NCBI GenBank assembly: GCA_034336665.1
Contig: CM067592.1
Coordinates: 43,243,761-43,307,760 of the forward strand
Length of the DNA: 64,000 nucleotides
Direction: 5' to 3'
From: Luscinia megarhynchos
Lineage: Eukaryota; Chordata; Aves; Passeriformes; Turdidae
Shown in pieces: positions 1 to 12,740 of the stretch. The position numbers were made by a program, and so were the translations under genes. Numbering within the stretch: position 1 is the stretch's first letter; every line of letters starts with the position of its first letter. The notes beneath the pieces are model-generated. The model worked only from the letters and a program-made list of their open reading frames with translations, was not told the origin of the DNA and did not search any database.

Positions 1-3000
1 GGAAGGATGAGTAAGAATGGTTACATTTCCTGTGCAGCAAGAGCAACATGAGCCCTACTCCAGATTCCTTTGGGAATTTCCATGATCATGTCAATTTCAG
101 ACACAATGCATAATGTTACTATGAGAAAATGTAGGTGTTTAAATAGGAATTTTTGTGGGGTAGGGGAAAGGGATTGATTCACTAAACAATGTGTTTGATC
201 TCAGCTAGAAAGACAGCTCTACAAAAGCAGACAGGCTTGATATTAGTTACTTGAGTTTTATCACTCGTGCATTAATTACTGACAGCAGCAACGTACTTTT
301 CAGATGGCCCTAGCTTTTATTAAATATTCTCACATTCTCTCACCACTTATGAAAATATTTCCCTCCACTTCCAAAAATATTTTGCTGTGTTTTCTTTATG
401 TGAAAGGCTGTAAAGAAGTCTTGCAGTTACTTGTATATTTGCTAAATAAATGGAGAGAGGTCCCACAAAGCATCTGCCTCTCTTTCCTGCATTTTCACAT
501 TCATGCTCAGGGTAAACACAACTGGTGCTGCTGGTCAGGCATCAAACAGTCTTTCTTTCCCAGGTCTTTAACAGATAGGCAATCCTGCTTAGATTTTTTC
601 TGACTTAAGGGAGATGGTATATCTGCAAATGCAAAAATGTGTCGTAGGGACAACAGTCACAAAGACGTATTCTTCTGCTCAAAAAACACTGTCTAGCAAA
701 TGGATGTTAACAAGACACTGGTCAGAGGAAAAATTTCCTGAGCAGCCTTAAGCACATGCCTTAGGACTTGTATGTGTGTTGCAGGCTGGGAATCCCAGAC
801 CAACAATTGGCTCCTGAGGGACCAGCCCATGGATTCTGACATACATGTACAGAAACCCCAGTGGATGCCCAAAAAGACTTTAGATGCCTCAAAACTAAAA
901 TTATTTCTTATGAGGATTAGTTTAAACAGTTGCCAAAGGTTGTTCCATGGTCATGTGCTGAGTGGGAAGCCAGGCAGACAGCCAGCATGCTGCAGATGAC
1001 TAAGATGGAGCATGGGAAGTTGTGTCCACATCTCTCCATCTCCTAGATGTGTTCACCATGTCTATTCTCTCTTCATGAAGTCTTCAAAAAAAGTTTCAAT
1101 GACATTCACCTCTCTGACGTAAAAAATGTATCATTATTTCCTGCAAAGTTGGAGAGTTCTTTCAGCAAGAGGAACCTTCCTAAAAAAGTCTATATTGCCA
1201 ATGTCTAAAGTGTGATCTCAGGAGAGAAAGAAGACTCCCAAGGGAGAGAAAAGGGTAGCCATGATAGGTTATTTTAGAATAAAACCAAAAGCTTCTATTA
1301 ACACCTTGGGTGAAGTCTATGATGGCAAAAGGATCTGAGAAGGATCCTGGTTCGTCCAGAGCTCTCTAGGGTAAGGAATGGAGAATAGATATGTATAGAT
1401 GGTGTGAGAAAGTGTGAGAAGGTAAATGAAAATGCCCAAGGCCACATGGTTGGATCTGACTGTTTCCGAAGTTAATTTTTTTTTTAACTGGCTTCTTTTT
1501 TTTTCCTCCCTCATAAAGGAAATGCAGTGACTGCACATGCCTTATTAAAAGATTGCTTGTTTGGCTGGTGGCCATAGAAGAATAATTCCTCTTATTGCTC
1601 AATAAATCAATTTACTGTCATGTTGAACACTCTAGCTGAATTTCTGATGAGTACATGAAAGAGTTAATTCTACCACTGTCATGCTACCACAGCATTAAAA
1701 TAACAGAAGATTTGGGGAACATAAATTGTATCCTCTCTCATAGCATAAATTTGGAGCCTAAGCAAAATCCTTATAAAATTATGCCATTCTGTAAAAGTCT
1801 TACTCTTGCTCACAAACTATACAAGTAGAACTGTGGACTAGTAAACTGCAAATAAAATACATGCAGGGAAGCAGTCTTTTGAATTTGTAGGTATTTCAAA
1901 TGGATTTTTAAAATTTTAAATAAACTTCTTAAAATGTTAAATATTTTATCATTTCAGTTAACACAACTTTTCTTATGTACAATAATAATCCTGGACAGGA
2001 CAGGAATGTTGATTTAATTTGAAGTAGTGGGCTCCTTCTCTGGAAGGTTTTTTTTGTTGCTTTAGCGATTGAAAGCCTTTCTTTCCTAATAGGATTAGCT
2101 CAAATAATTACCAAAGGATTTCTCTGTCATCTGAGCACTGTTCCTCACAGTGGTATTAAAAAGCCTGTCTTCAGTACAGAAATAGTCAATGGCCGTGGGT
2201 AGCTGAAAAGGTCACAGTTAACTGTTGCCACTCAAACCCGAGAAAGTCATCTACAAAGGCAAGACTGCAGTGTTTTTTACCCTAATCTCCGTTATGCCCA
2301 ACTGTTCCCATTGTGGGAAGAACAAACATTTGGCAAGAAGCCACTAGGGAGGTTCTGGCAGATAGCAGGGTGAAGTGAGGGACTACAAACCAAATGGTAC
2401 ATGTCGTGACAATCCTTTGCAGTGCTTGTTCAGTAACATGCAAGTGATCTGGGATAACAAAGCTTTAACACTGCATGTGTGCCAAATTTTATGCTAGCTA
2501 GCCCTTTGGTTCTGAATGCAGGCCAGAGTCCTCCCCTCTGACCTATTGGGGAGGGAGTCTACTTCAGTTTTTTGGCAGATCACTGAAATCTGTGAGATGC
2601 GTCAGCACTCTGTGGGAGAAGCTTCTGACTCTTCAGCTTTAGGACAGCTCCTGCTGCTTATAATTTTTCCATTTTAGGCACTTTATCAAGAGCAGATACA
2701 AATTTTGTACAAAGAAAGGAACCCCTTGAGGAGGAGAAAAAAAAAATTGTGAACTCAGGTTGAAACTGCAGAAAGGCATCCTGCTGGGGAAGCAGATCTG
2801 AATTAGTGTCTGTGACTTTAATCCGTGTATCTAATCTGTAACTTTATTACTTGTTCAAGTCACGCAGTATGCTTCTGCTGTTCTAAGACTTCATTTCAGG
2901 AGTTCTGGTTCTGTGTCCATATTCTGTGCAGCATAATAATATGTTGTACAAAGCAACTGCAAGTGACATCTGAAAGGCATTTCTTAGCATTAATGTACAG

Positions 3001-4519
3001 ATACCAGTTTGACAGATACATGTCTGTAATCATAGGTCACTGTTTGGTGTACCAGGAAATGAGCAGTTCTGGCCTGACCTGTCTGATATTCCTTGAAATC
3101 ACAGGACATGAGTGCATACTTTTTCCAGCCCACTGTGAACACTGTTGTTTTGGTAGGAAAAAAGGCATGGTAAAGGTCTTTACTTGGGGTGCTTTGTCTC
3201 TTGGGGTACTATCTGTACCTGTTTCCTCCCTGGTCTCTGGAGACTTCCAGCTTGTGTAATTGCTTTTGAACATAATCATATTGGTGGATCAAAGAAAATG
3301 CACAACCTTTTTGTAGCAAGTTAATTGTTCCTGGAATAATTCTTACAGATTGTCCATTGTTGTCCATCTCAATGGTAGATTCAGATGCATCATTCCTTCC
3401 AGCTTCTGTGCTTTTCCAAATAGCTGGTATTATTTAGCCTCTTCAGTTGGAACTCTTAGAAACTGTCTCATTATCTAATGCAGGGGCAAGCTGACTGTTG
3501 CCAGTAGCTACAACTTTCCTCTACACTGGTGAGCAGTAAACCTGAACTTTGTGTCTGCTGCAGCCACATTAATAATGCATAATGTTTCCTGTAATTACAT
3601 ACATGCACAGAGATTACTTTTTTTTTGTTAGAGGAGGAAAGAAGATGGAGGTGGGGGGGGTGGTAGGTGGTGGAAACAGATACAAGTAATTATCAATGCT
3701 GAGAAGACCCCAGCTGCATAGGTTTTTAATTAGCCCATGCATAACCCTAATAGTCACTGTTGGGATAATACTAGCACTTCTTAAGCAGGCTAGTTTAGAA
3801 AGGGAAGTGTATTGTCTTCTCACACCTGCACTGTGTAGTGTTACTAGCACATATTCAGCAATGCAGGACAAAACATTTTTTCCAGTTCACTTGGTTAAAT
3901 TTTAGTCATATTGTACTCTTCAAGGCAGGCTCAAGAGAACTCGATGCAGCTGCACAGGGCTGGTTTCTTGATGAAACCATGAACTGATATCTGATGAAGG
4001 AAAGGAATGCAATATACCAAATTTCACGTATCTTTCAAGTGTTAGTAACAAGGCCTCCAGAGAATAATCTCAAATTGATCAGTGAAACAAGAGCATGATC
4101 TCTACTCTTCAAAGCAAAAGGAGTTCAAAATTCAAGACCTCCTGCCTTTTCCTTCCTTAACTGAGCTGAAGGCTTCTGGAATAAGTAGAAATGTTTTGCC
4201 CATGAATGGGACCAGCCTGGTCCTTGGGACCTTGGGAGCTTGGTCTTTACCCTGTGGAGTTGGTGCCTTTAGAATGGAATCTATTTTTGTCACATCCTTG
4301 TTTTCTCCTCTACTATGTGCAAAGTTGTTAAAATGTCGTTCCTTTATTGGAGACCCTGAAGGACAAAGGATTTAGTTTGAAATTAGAAACACTGAGAGGT
4401 TTTTCTGCCCTTTGGCAGCTTTTAATTTAATTGGAGTTAAGCAACAGTTAAGCAGTATGCAGGGTTTAAGCAAGAGCACAGCATATCTCAAGTGAAAGCT
4501 TGTACTAGATCCTCACTAT
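1..4519. other. Non-coding stretch, no gene recognised
   Basis: AT-rich sequence with scattered short open frames of under 150 codons that resemble no protein I know. They show no coherent coding signal across neighbouring frames. Homopolymer T and A runs (for example near 1477-1504 and 2738-2748) and a short G-run near 3650-3661 are the only low-complexity features. If gene order matches the mammalian NRG1 locus, as I recall it, this could be intron of longer Ig-containing NRG1 isoforms. I see no Ig-domain or spacer exon here, so that placement is inference. Confidence 0.6.
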
Positions 4520-4544
4520 TTTCAGCCTACTAAGTAGGCTGAAA
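4520..4544. repeat. Perfect 25-bp palindrome (1-nt centre)
   Basis: Left arm TTTCAGCCTACT (4520-4531), central A (4532), right arm AGTAGGCTGAAA (4533-4544). The arms are exact reverse complements over 12 bases. Pairing stops at both outer edges. It could form a small cruciform or bind a dimeric protein. No known factor site is recognised. Confidence 0.85.
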
Positions 4545-6663
4545 TCTTGCTCACACTGACAAGATATTTGACCCCATCTTTGCAGAAGCAAATTTCTGAA
4601 GGAATGAGAGAATTTTTTAAGGTTTGTCTTCAAACTGTGGCCCTGATCAGAAAGGGATTTAGGGACCCTCTTCATCTCATCTATGTACACACAGGCCAAA
4701 GACACAAAGTGCGTTTTGCTTTTTCTTCCAGCCCTGTAGGCTTCCCTTCCCCACTTTGCAGCCACCATTTCCACCACAGGCATAGCTTGCTTACACTGGT
4801 GTACATGAGGACAGCTCTATTTTATTTGACTTTCTCTCTGAGTGCTAATTTGGATGAGCTTGGCTGGGAACACAGAATACAGGGTGACCCCTCTGGACCA
4901 CCTTTTCAAATAATCTTTTGGAGTAAATGCATTTATTCCTTAGACACCCTCAAAAAGAAGGAAAAAGACAGGCTGTCCTCTCCTTTCTGTTTTTGTAGTC
5001 TCACTGCCACTCTGCAGCCTCTGCGGTGAAACACAGGCACTCATAATGCACCCCCAGTGGACATGACCTGCAGTGTGAATGCAGGAAATGCTGCAGGAAT
5101 AATGACTCCTTCAAATGAAATTACAGTTATAAACTCATTCTGGTACTTATGTATACATGTATCAGCTCTATCGCTGCTTCTGATGCTTCATTTCTAGGTT
5201 GTTCAATGTCTTGCAGAAGGGGATGTTTCCAAAGCTGCATTACAGGACTTGTATCATCCGGTAGCCCATATTGCCCAGTGTTATTGTATGTCCATGTGTT
5301 AAATACAAACAAGTTGTAATAAATCTGCTCTATCCTGGTGTAAGAGTCTGCTCAGTGTCTGGAGCAGCGCTGAGTCCGCTCTGTAGCTTTGACCTGCATC
5401 AGGCAAATGAACTTTCCTTTAAGGTTCAGAGTTTCCCCTTTGGCATTTTCCTCTCTTGCTCTTGGCAAGACTCAGCCTGATGCACAAACATTGAAGTCCT
5501 GAGTGTGAGAAAAGTTAACTACCTTAAATCAATTGATACCTGGAAGATGAGAGTATGTGTGCTTTTCATACAGAGCACAAAAAAGAGCCTGGGTGCAGAA
5601 GTGATAAAAATGTGACACATTAGGCTTTGCATTTAAAATGTAACTATGTAATAAAATCATACTTGATTAGACGACTCAAAACTCATTACTAAACATAAAA
5701 TCTCCTTTGTCATACTTATTTGAATTCTTAATTTGCTGGAGACTGACAGTTTTCCAGCCAATGCCGAAGGAGTGATTCATGACTTCTATGGCCTTCTGAA
5801 AGCACTAAGAAAGAAAATTAAACATTAAATATTAAATGGTACTAGCTGCTAAGATTCTGAAGCATGATGAGAGCTGTTGCTTTTGTTATTGAATTTTACA
5901 CTTAAAAATATCATGTTGCTTATCTGTTTCAAACAGTGGTCATCTCAATTCTGCTACCTTGTGCATAATCAGGCAACATATAGACATGACCAGAACTGAA
6001 TCTAAGTGTAATTGAATTAATATCTCAATTTAGGATGAGGTGGATTAATTTCATTATTTAGAGGTATTTGTAGAAAGTTGCTAAGCAAAGCAACTTTTGA
6101 GGTGAAATCACAATTTTTTCTGCAAGCAGAATTCTGAAATTTGCGGATTCTTAAAGTACAGCTGTACTGTAAGACATACTTTTAAAGTCCAAGCCACAGC
6201 TATGTCCTAACATTAATACATGTTTATTTAATGATACAGAAATTCCTTCGCGCAGTAGGTTGGCTCCATGCCTTTGACTTCTTTCTTTTTGCTTTTCTAG
6301 TAGCAAAACTATTGAATACACATAAAGAGTTACTCTATGAATAACTTTGTATGTGGTCAGAATATTAAAAAGTGAAGTAAAGTGTGGTAACTTAAGATTT
6401 AAACAGCAGCTGTTCAGAATATGTGCAGGTACAAAAATAGTTCAATTTATAGAAAAAAAAAAAAAAGTGCAGTAAGTAGACTCAAGATTTTTCAGAATGA
6501 AGAGTATCCCATTGGCATCTTCTACAAGCCTCTACCTAAATTAAACCCAGATTCAGGAAGGGCTCTGGGTTATGGTTTCACTATGCAAAATCTTTAGTGA
6601 AAAGAACAAAGATCAAGGTACTTCAGGCCTCTGGAGCTTGGTCCTATTCTCCTTCTTCCAGCC
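4545..6663. other. Non-coding stretch, nothing recognised
   Basis: AT-rich DNA. The 160-codon open frame covering 4547-5029 has no domain or composition that I recognise and is most likely chance. An A-run of 14 bases lies near 6452-6465. Confidence 0.6.
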
Positions 6664-6680
6664 TAGATAGATAGATAGAT

Positions 6681-6774
<94 letters not shown>
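6664..6774. repeat. (GATA)n microsatellite
   Basis: About 111 bp of GATA tetranucleotide repeat, roughly 27 units, with one phase break (GATTAGAT) near 6680-6681 and otherwise uninterrupted. Each unit has the WGATAR-type core bound by GATA zinc-finger factors. Arrays of this purity and length are usually polymorphic between individuals. Confidence 0.97.
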
Positions 6775-9700
6775 TTTACAGGATCAGTATGGGAATTAGG
6801 GCTGAACAATGTTACTGCAAGTGACAGAAGGAGCAGGAAATAAAGGAGAGATGAAGAAAAGGATGATATTGCTGCCCAAACTGTTTATCACGAAACCACT
6901 GCACTATGCTCCAAAAATGCTTCTCAGTTCCTGAATTAGGCTCTGATTCAAAAAGGCACTTACATATATGATGTGGCCCATTTCTAATCAGGAAGTCATT
7001 TCACCACTTGTTTAACTCCATGCATGGTTAATTATTTTATTAACTGGGTGTCAATGAGGGAGGGATAATCCCTTTATTCAGTGATTTCAGGACCCTGACA
7101 CAAATTATCATTGTCCAGTGACTCTGCCAACAGTCGGAGCACTGTGAGTACAAAGGCTGACAGCACAAAATCCTGCCTAGCTAAGCGTGTGCGAAGTAGC
7201 AGAATTGTCACTGTACAGTGAATACTTGAGGAATTTTTTCTGTCTGAATAAAGTGGTTCAAAAGCAGGAGTGCAGATGCATTTGAGCACTAAGGTAGGTG
7301 GGAGTGAATGACCAAGCCTGAGGCCGATGACAGCACTGCTGCTCCAGCTCATTGCCACAGTGTGAAAAGAAATGATCACAATGGCCCCAGCGGGTTTGCT
7401 GGAGACTCCAGTAAAAGAGTGAAAGGGGTGTCACACCTGGCAAAAAAAAACAACACCCAAACAAACAAATTTTTAAAAATCTGAATTTCGTATGCTTCTG
7501 CCCTAAGGCAGAAGAGCCTACCAAAGTGCATTACTTGTCTTTGCACCTCTTGAATGTTCCTTTACCACATGGTCGAGATAATTGTCATTAACCTGAACAG
7601 TGGTGGGGGCCATCCCAGTTTTGTGACTTAGCAGAGATTGGGGAAATGAGTCAGAGCCGCTGATGAAAAAGCCTGACATTCATGGTTTGACGTCCTATTT
7701 CTGTGTCTTGTGTAGTGCCACTAGCTCTGCTTTAGAATAGGATGAAAGAAACTCAGTGTCTTACATTTCACTTGAGATGAAAAGACTCAGAACACCTCTT
7801 TGGTTTCCCAGAAATAACAGCCCATTTTATGGCAGTTTTCAGTTTCAATTACTGGCTGTAGCTATTTAAAGTATACACTTTTCTTAGAACAGCCATTGTA
7901 GTCTTGTTGTTTTTTTCAAATCACTCTGCACAACACAGCTATTGGACTTACAGAGTGTAAATGCTTGGTGTAAATCTGTACATGTGATGCCAATACAGAA
8001 AATACTGCTACAGAGGCAACATGAGCTCTCACAGATGTTTTCAGAATCATTGCTGTTTGTATACTGTTCTTCAGATATTTCCAAGAAACATACTAGTGTG
8101 AGGACCTACTTCTGACACACCAGCATCCAATATAGCTGGTTTGGCTTGGGATATGAAGAGGGTTAGAACAGCTTGTTCATGTCCCCATCTTCTGTGTTTT
8201 CTGAGGGTAGGGAGTCTTCCCGCAGCAACCCTTAATACCAACCAAATTAAGCACACTAATGATTCTGCTGACACTGACATATATAGCCTCATGTCTGAAC
8301 CTGAATATGTGCTTATTTTTGTTGTTCATCTTTTCCTGCCTTTTCCTAAGGCTTGATGTTTCATGTCCTCACTCATATACGGCTGCAAACGGGCAGAGGG
8401 TTTGAAACAAATAAAAGGAAGAAGGTGATGGAAATGGGCAGAAGCATAAAAACAGCATTATCATCTATGTTATTTTTGCTTTTCACCAGGTGAAAAATAG
8501 GATATCTGTGTGCAAGTGACAGCTTGGAGTTCCAGTGACAGGACCAGTATAGAAGCAAAATGAAGTTTTCTCCTTGAGCCATTTGAGCTGACAAATGAGG
8601 TTCCTAGTAAGGGCTTTTGAAAGGACTCAAAAAATGTTGGCATCAGTCCAAGGGAGATGGATTATGAAAGAATGATTGGTGAAACACTGAAAGGATGAAT
8701 AAATTAATCATCTTGTATCACGTGTGATGGCCCGCTCTTCTCACACCATGACTGCTGGCAGTGATGTCGCTCATTGGGCCTGATCACTTGCTTTGGGTCA
8801 CTCCTCCATCTTTATATAGTGCACTTATTTAATTTGAAGAAAGTGCAATCAATAAAAAGCGATCCTTTTATCTACCTCATCAATCTCTTCTTAATGAACA
8901 TGCACTTTTTTTTCTTATGTTCTTGGTTACAAGCTTTTAATTTCTCAGTGTAGGGTAGAAAAAGGGATGCAATCAAATACATGATAGAGCAATTGGTGCT
9001 GCATGTTGCTGGTTGCTTCTTATTGAAGGTACGTTCTTAAAGGAAAGCAGTCTTCTGGGGGAGGTGGTGCAGTTCACTTGTCCTGCATTGATATATAGTC
9101 CCCTTAGTATTCTTTCCTAACTGTCATACAGCAGAGCCATGAATAACCACTTGTGAAGAGATTTTTTAATTTCCTAATGTCCCAGCAGTTGCAAGACAGA
9201 AGATAATTCTTAAAGAATCTTTTTGTGGACTATTGAGACCTTATTTAATGGGGATAGATATCTGAAATCCAATGGCTTACGTGAGAATGACTCACCAAGC
9301 ATTCTTTCCAGAACTTTCAGCAGGTTTGGGTCTTTTAATGACAGAAGGGTCAGCTGAGTTAAATGGTACTTGTGCTCTAGTTTGCAGGATGAAGTCGATC
9401 ATAATCACACATCTATTCGCGTCTTTGTGGCTGGCCAGAGAAAATGGTCCTCTACAGTTTGGTGATATGAAGCCCACCTCCTTTAGCACCTATAAAACTG
9501 GGGTTTTGTGATATTTCCTTAAGCCTTTTTGCAGTGAAACTTTGGGAAAAAATCACACTTGATTCTTTGCAAAAACACTTAATGAAATAAAATTACAGTT
9601 TTCTAAGGCCTTTGGTTTCAACCTGTTATTTGGCAAGGTTTCAAATCTCAGTCATAGATTAGTTTCATTAACGTAGACTCAAACTGCATTTTCCTCTAAG

Positions 9701-10129
9701 CCAAAGAGACCCAAGGTATGTGGGAATCAGGAATAAATCTTTGCACACTAAACTGACCTTATTGGAAGCATGCAAGTAATTTCCTCCCTTATCCTGCTGT
9801 ATATACCACCAATGGGCTACCCCAGTAAAACTTTGTTACCTTCAAGGTCATGTTTCCATTTGATTTCTTCCAGGGCCTCCCTTCCAATGAGCCAGTTGCT
9901 GACGCTTCCCAGCCACTAATCTCCTTCAGCTAGGGCAGAATCCATGTCTAAGCACAGCACGCCACTGCTAGTGTGTTACAGAAATGTGAAAAGCTCAAGC
10001 CTGCATATGCGGGATAAAGCACTTCTGCATTGCTTTTGGGGCAAGGGGAATAGAAAAGACCCCCAAAGTTAGCAAAATGTACCTTTATACTTTTATCTTC
10101 AGGCACAAAGCGAGAGACCATCATCAATC
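6775..10129. other. Non-coding stretch, no gene recognised
   Basis: AT-rich sequence with only short, overlapping, unrecognised open frames on both strands. An A/C-rich tract lies at about 7440-7470. The base composition changes sharply to GC- and CpG-rich at about 10,140, where the upstream CpG island begins. Confidence 0.6.
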
Positions 10130-10910
10130 AGCTTTTACTGCAGCCTCGAGGGCTGCCTCAGAAAGTAATGTGCTCCGATAGCCACCCCGACGCGGTGGAG
10201 AGCGCGGGGTTTCATTTTGGTCCGAAAGGTGCCGGGAGGAACCGGCCCGTGAGATACAGGATTGCAGGCAGTCTGTGATCTGGCCCTGGCCTTGGCCACC
10301 TGTGGAGCGGGGCCAGGGAAGCTGGCTGGCCGATGATTCAGCACCTCCTTTCGCCACTCTTGGCAAGGAATAGCGGGAGCCGCCAGGCACCCCGAAGTTG
10401 GGTCAGCGTGCCGGGTGCCGCCCCGCTCTCCTCGCCGCAGGCCCCGCAGCCCTTGCGGAGCTGGGGGGCTGAAGCAGATCTGCAGGCTTCCCTGCGGAGG
10501 GGGAGGAACAGGAGGAGGAGGTCTGGGCAGAGCCGGCTGCGTGATGCTGAGGCAGGCAGGCTGCGCGCCAGGGCTGGAGGTGCGGCGGGGGAAGGGACCC
10601 GCAGCGGAGGAGGGCACTGCAGCCTGGCCGGGAGCCAGGGACCGCGGGCACGCTGCGGCCGCGGAGCCGGCGGGGCTGTGCGGGTGTGCCCGCTGCCTGC
10701 GGGAGGAGCTGCTGCGGGCGGGCTGGGCCTGCCGGTGCAGCAGGGAAAGGCAGAGAGAGGCTGGACAGCCTCAGGTAAGCCGGGCTGAGGCAGGAGCCCT
10801 TTGGAAGAGCCCATTCCCCGCCCGTGCGAGCCGGCGGCCCCTGCGGCAGCACGGTCAGAAAGGGAGCGGTGTCCCCACATGCACAGGAGTCCCTGAATGA
10901 GCCCCCCGTG
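10130..10910. promoter_or_regulatory. CpG island, candidate alternative promoter
   Basis: About 780 bp with a sharp rise in G+C and frequent CpG dinucleotides, set in an AT-rich neighbourhood, with GGGCGGG-type GC boxes (for example near 10,716-10,723). Unmethylated CpG islands in vertebrate genomes usually mark promoters. The + strand side carries a consensus splice donor at 10,775, and the type III NRG1 exon lies about 3.3 kb downstream on the same strand. It may be an extra NRG1 5' promoter or the start of a separate non-coding RNA. Long open frames on both strands here are expected from GC-rich DNA with few stops and match no protein I know, including the type I and type II NRG1 N-termini as I remember them. 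Confidence 0.7.
10333..10774 (+). other. Candidate 5' exon ending in consensus donor
   Basis: The CpG island contains CAG|GTAAGC with the GT at 10,775-10,776, close to the ideal vertebrate donor, so an exon could end at 10,774. Two overlapping + frames (from ATGs at 10,333 and 10,415) run through it. They are rich in Gly, Arg, Ala and Pro and look like GC-driven frames rather than a known domain. The exon start is unknown; 10,333 is only the first long-frame ATG. The exon may be entirely untranslated. Confidence 0.3.
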
Positions 10911-12740
10911 CACGTAGCACGCCTACCTCTGTCCAGCTGTGCAGCTTTTTGCGTGTTCGGTTTAATTTCGTGGCAACCCTTATAACGACGGTGTAAGATC
11001 TCCACGTTCATTTCTGTTCAGCACAGCACCAGGAAGATGTGAGCAGAGCACTATCATGGTTTAAAGGAGACCTGATAAGTGCAGATAGGATGGAGGGTCA
11101 CAAAGATTACTGGAGATGGAACACAGGCAATTTGCCAGGAAGACCAGTGCAGGAAAGATGTGGACAGGACTGTGGGTTAAACACGGGCTCAGAGAAGTGT
11201 CAACTGGGAAAATTCTCTTTCTGGAAATATGAAGGTTGAGAAATTAGACACGGGTAAAGAAGTAAAGTAATTTGTAAAAATTTCTGCCAAGCACTCAGAT
11301 GTTGTAGTATCTCATCTGTGCAATGAACAGAATATTCCCAGCTGGTTCTCAACTTGCACTCCACTTTGAAGAGTGATGCTGTAGCTTCACACCTGAGGAA
11401 CAACTTGGGTGTGTGAAAGTATGCCTGGTTTTCCCGGATTTATCAGTTAATCAAATAAAAGGTACATCCTTTCTCTAGACACCGTGCTGACTTGTAGACC
11501 ACCACACCGGTCACGGCAATGCTACTGTCACATTACACTTTCTACAGAGGTTGTGTTGTTACTGCTGTTTGCAATAGGTTTTGATATACTCGAGAGAGGC
11601 TGCACTGATGCAGGATATTACCAGCAAAAGAGAACGTGTGCTTTGTAATAAGAGAAGCCATGTATGTAAATATGCAGTGCAAGCTGTTCGTTCTGTCTGA
11701 GGTTGCTGATCACATCATTAACCTAAGGACCAGACACTTCAGTGGTAATGTAGGCTAGATTATAAGATGATTTATCTTTTTACTTTCTTTCAGAGAGTGT
11801 TATCACTGGCTGTGCTTTAAGTAAATTCTCCAAGCACTTGATTGTAGTAGCATTGTGATCACTTCAGTTGGCTACTGCTGCCTCACAGGAAGCTTTGTGA
11901 TCAGACATTCATCAATTAGTCCTTGACATGACAGTCTGTAAAAACGATTCATTGAGATTTTGATAAATCTTTTTCATGCAAATGTTACTAATGTTCGCAT
12001 GGAAAGAGGGTGAGATGAGAGTGGAGTTGGAGGCAGAGAGAAAACATGGATAGAGCCAGATGCCTGTATTGACATTACCAAAAATACATAACTACAAAGG
12101 AATTTACCTTTCATGTGCCTAAATAAGACACCGACAAAAAATTAGTTCAGAGCAATTTGTAACTCTTGATTCTTTGTTTCCTTATGCATCCTGCAGCCGT
12201 TCATACTAAGGAGATAGGGGGATTCTCACCAGCAAAACTTCAATGCCAGTGTTTTCCTTAAGTTCAAGGAACTGGAAATTGTTATAAGTCCCTTGCCTTT
12301 CATACACGTCTTTATTGTTACACAGCTGAGAAACAAAAGAGATTGGGAATAGATAGATTCTAGTCTTACTTTTATTACATTAACTGGACTGTTGAGTATT
12401 ATACTGCACAGGTGGAAATTGTAGTGTTACATATTAGTAAAGGTGAGAAATGACAGCCAAATCTAAAACAAAGTGTAAGCCTTTAATTATTAAAAATAAT
12501 AAATTATAACATTTTTTACTTTTTTTTTAATTGTCTAAGTTGAGTGAGAGTATATTTTAGCAACATGTGAGCTCTTGAAAAGTGCATCCAGGAACTGACT
12601 TTAGTGTAAAATCTTGGGGGTTTTGGGTTTGAAAAAGCGTTTGGAAAGGAGGTTATAAAACAGAATTTTGTTTAAAAAGCAGACATCTTTGCAATAACTC
12701 GAATGAAAATTTATCAGAAGTGGGAATGGCTTAGGGTTTT
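10911..12740. other. Non-coding stretch between CpG island and proximal promoter
   Basis: AT-rich DNA with no recognised exon. T- and A-rich tracts occur near 12,480-12,535. It would be intronic if the 10,774 donor is used. Confidence 0.55.

Noticed and set aside
10338..11011. Minus-strand ORFs of 160-202 codons over the CpG island
   Set aside because: Several overlap in different frames, all with GC-driven Pro/Ala/Arg/Ser composition and no domain; GC-rich DNA has few stops.
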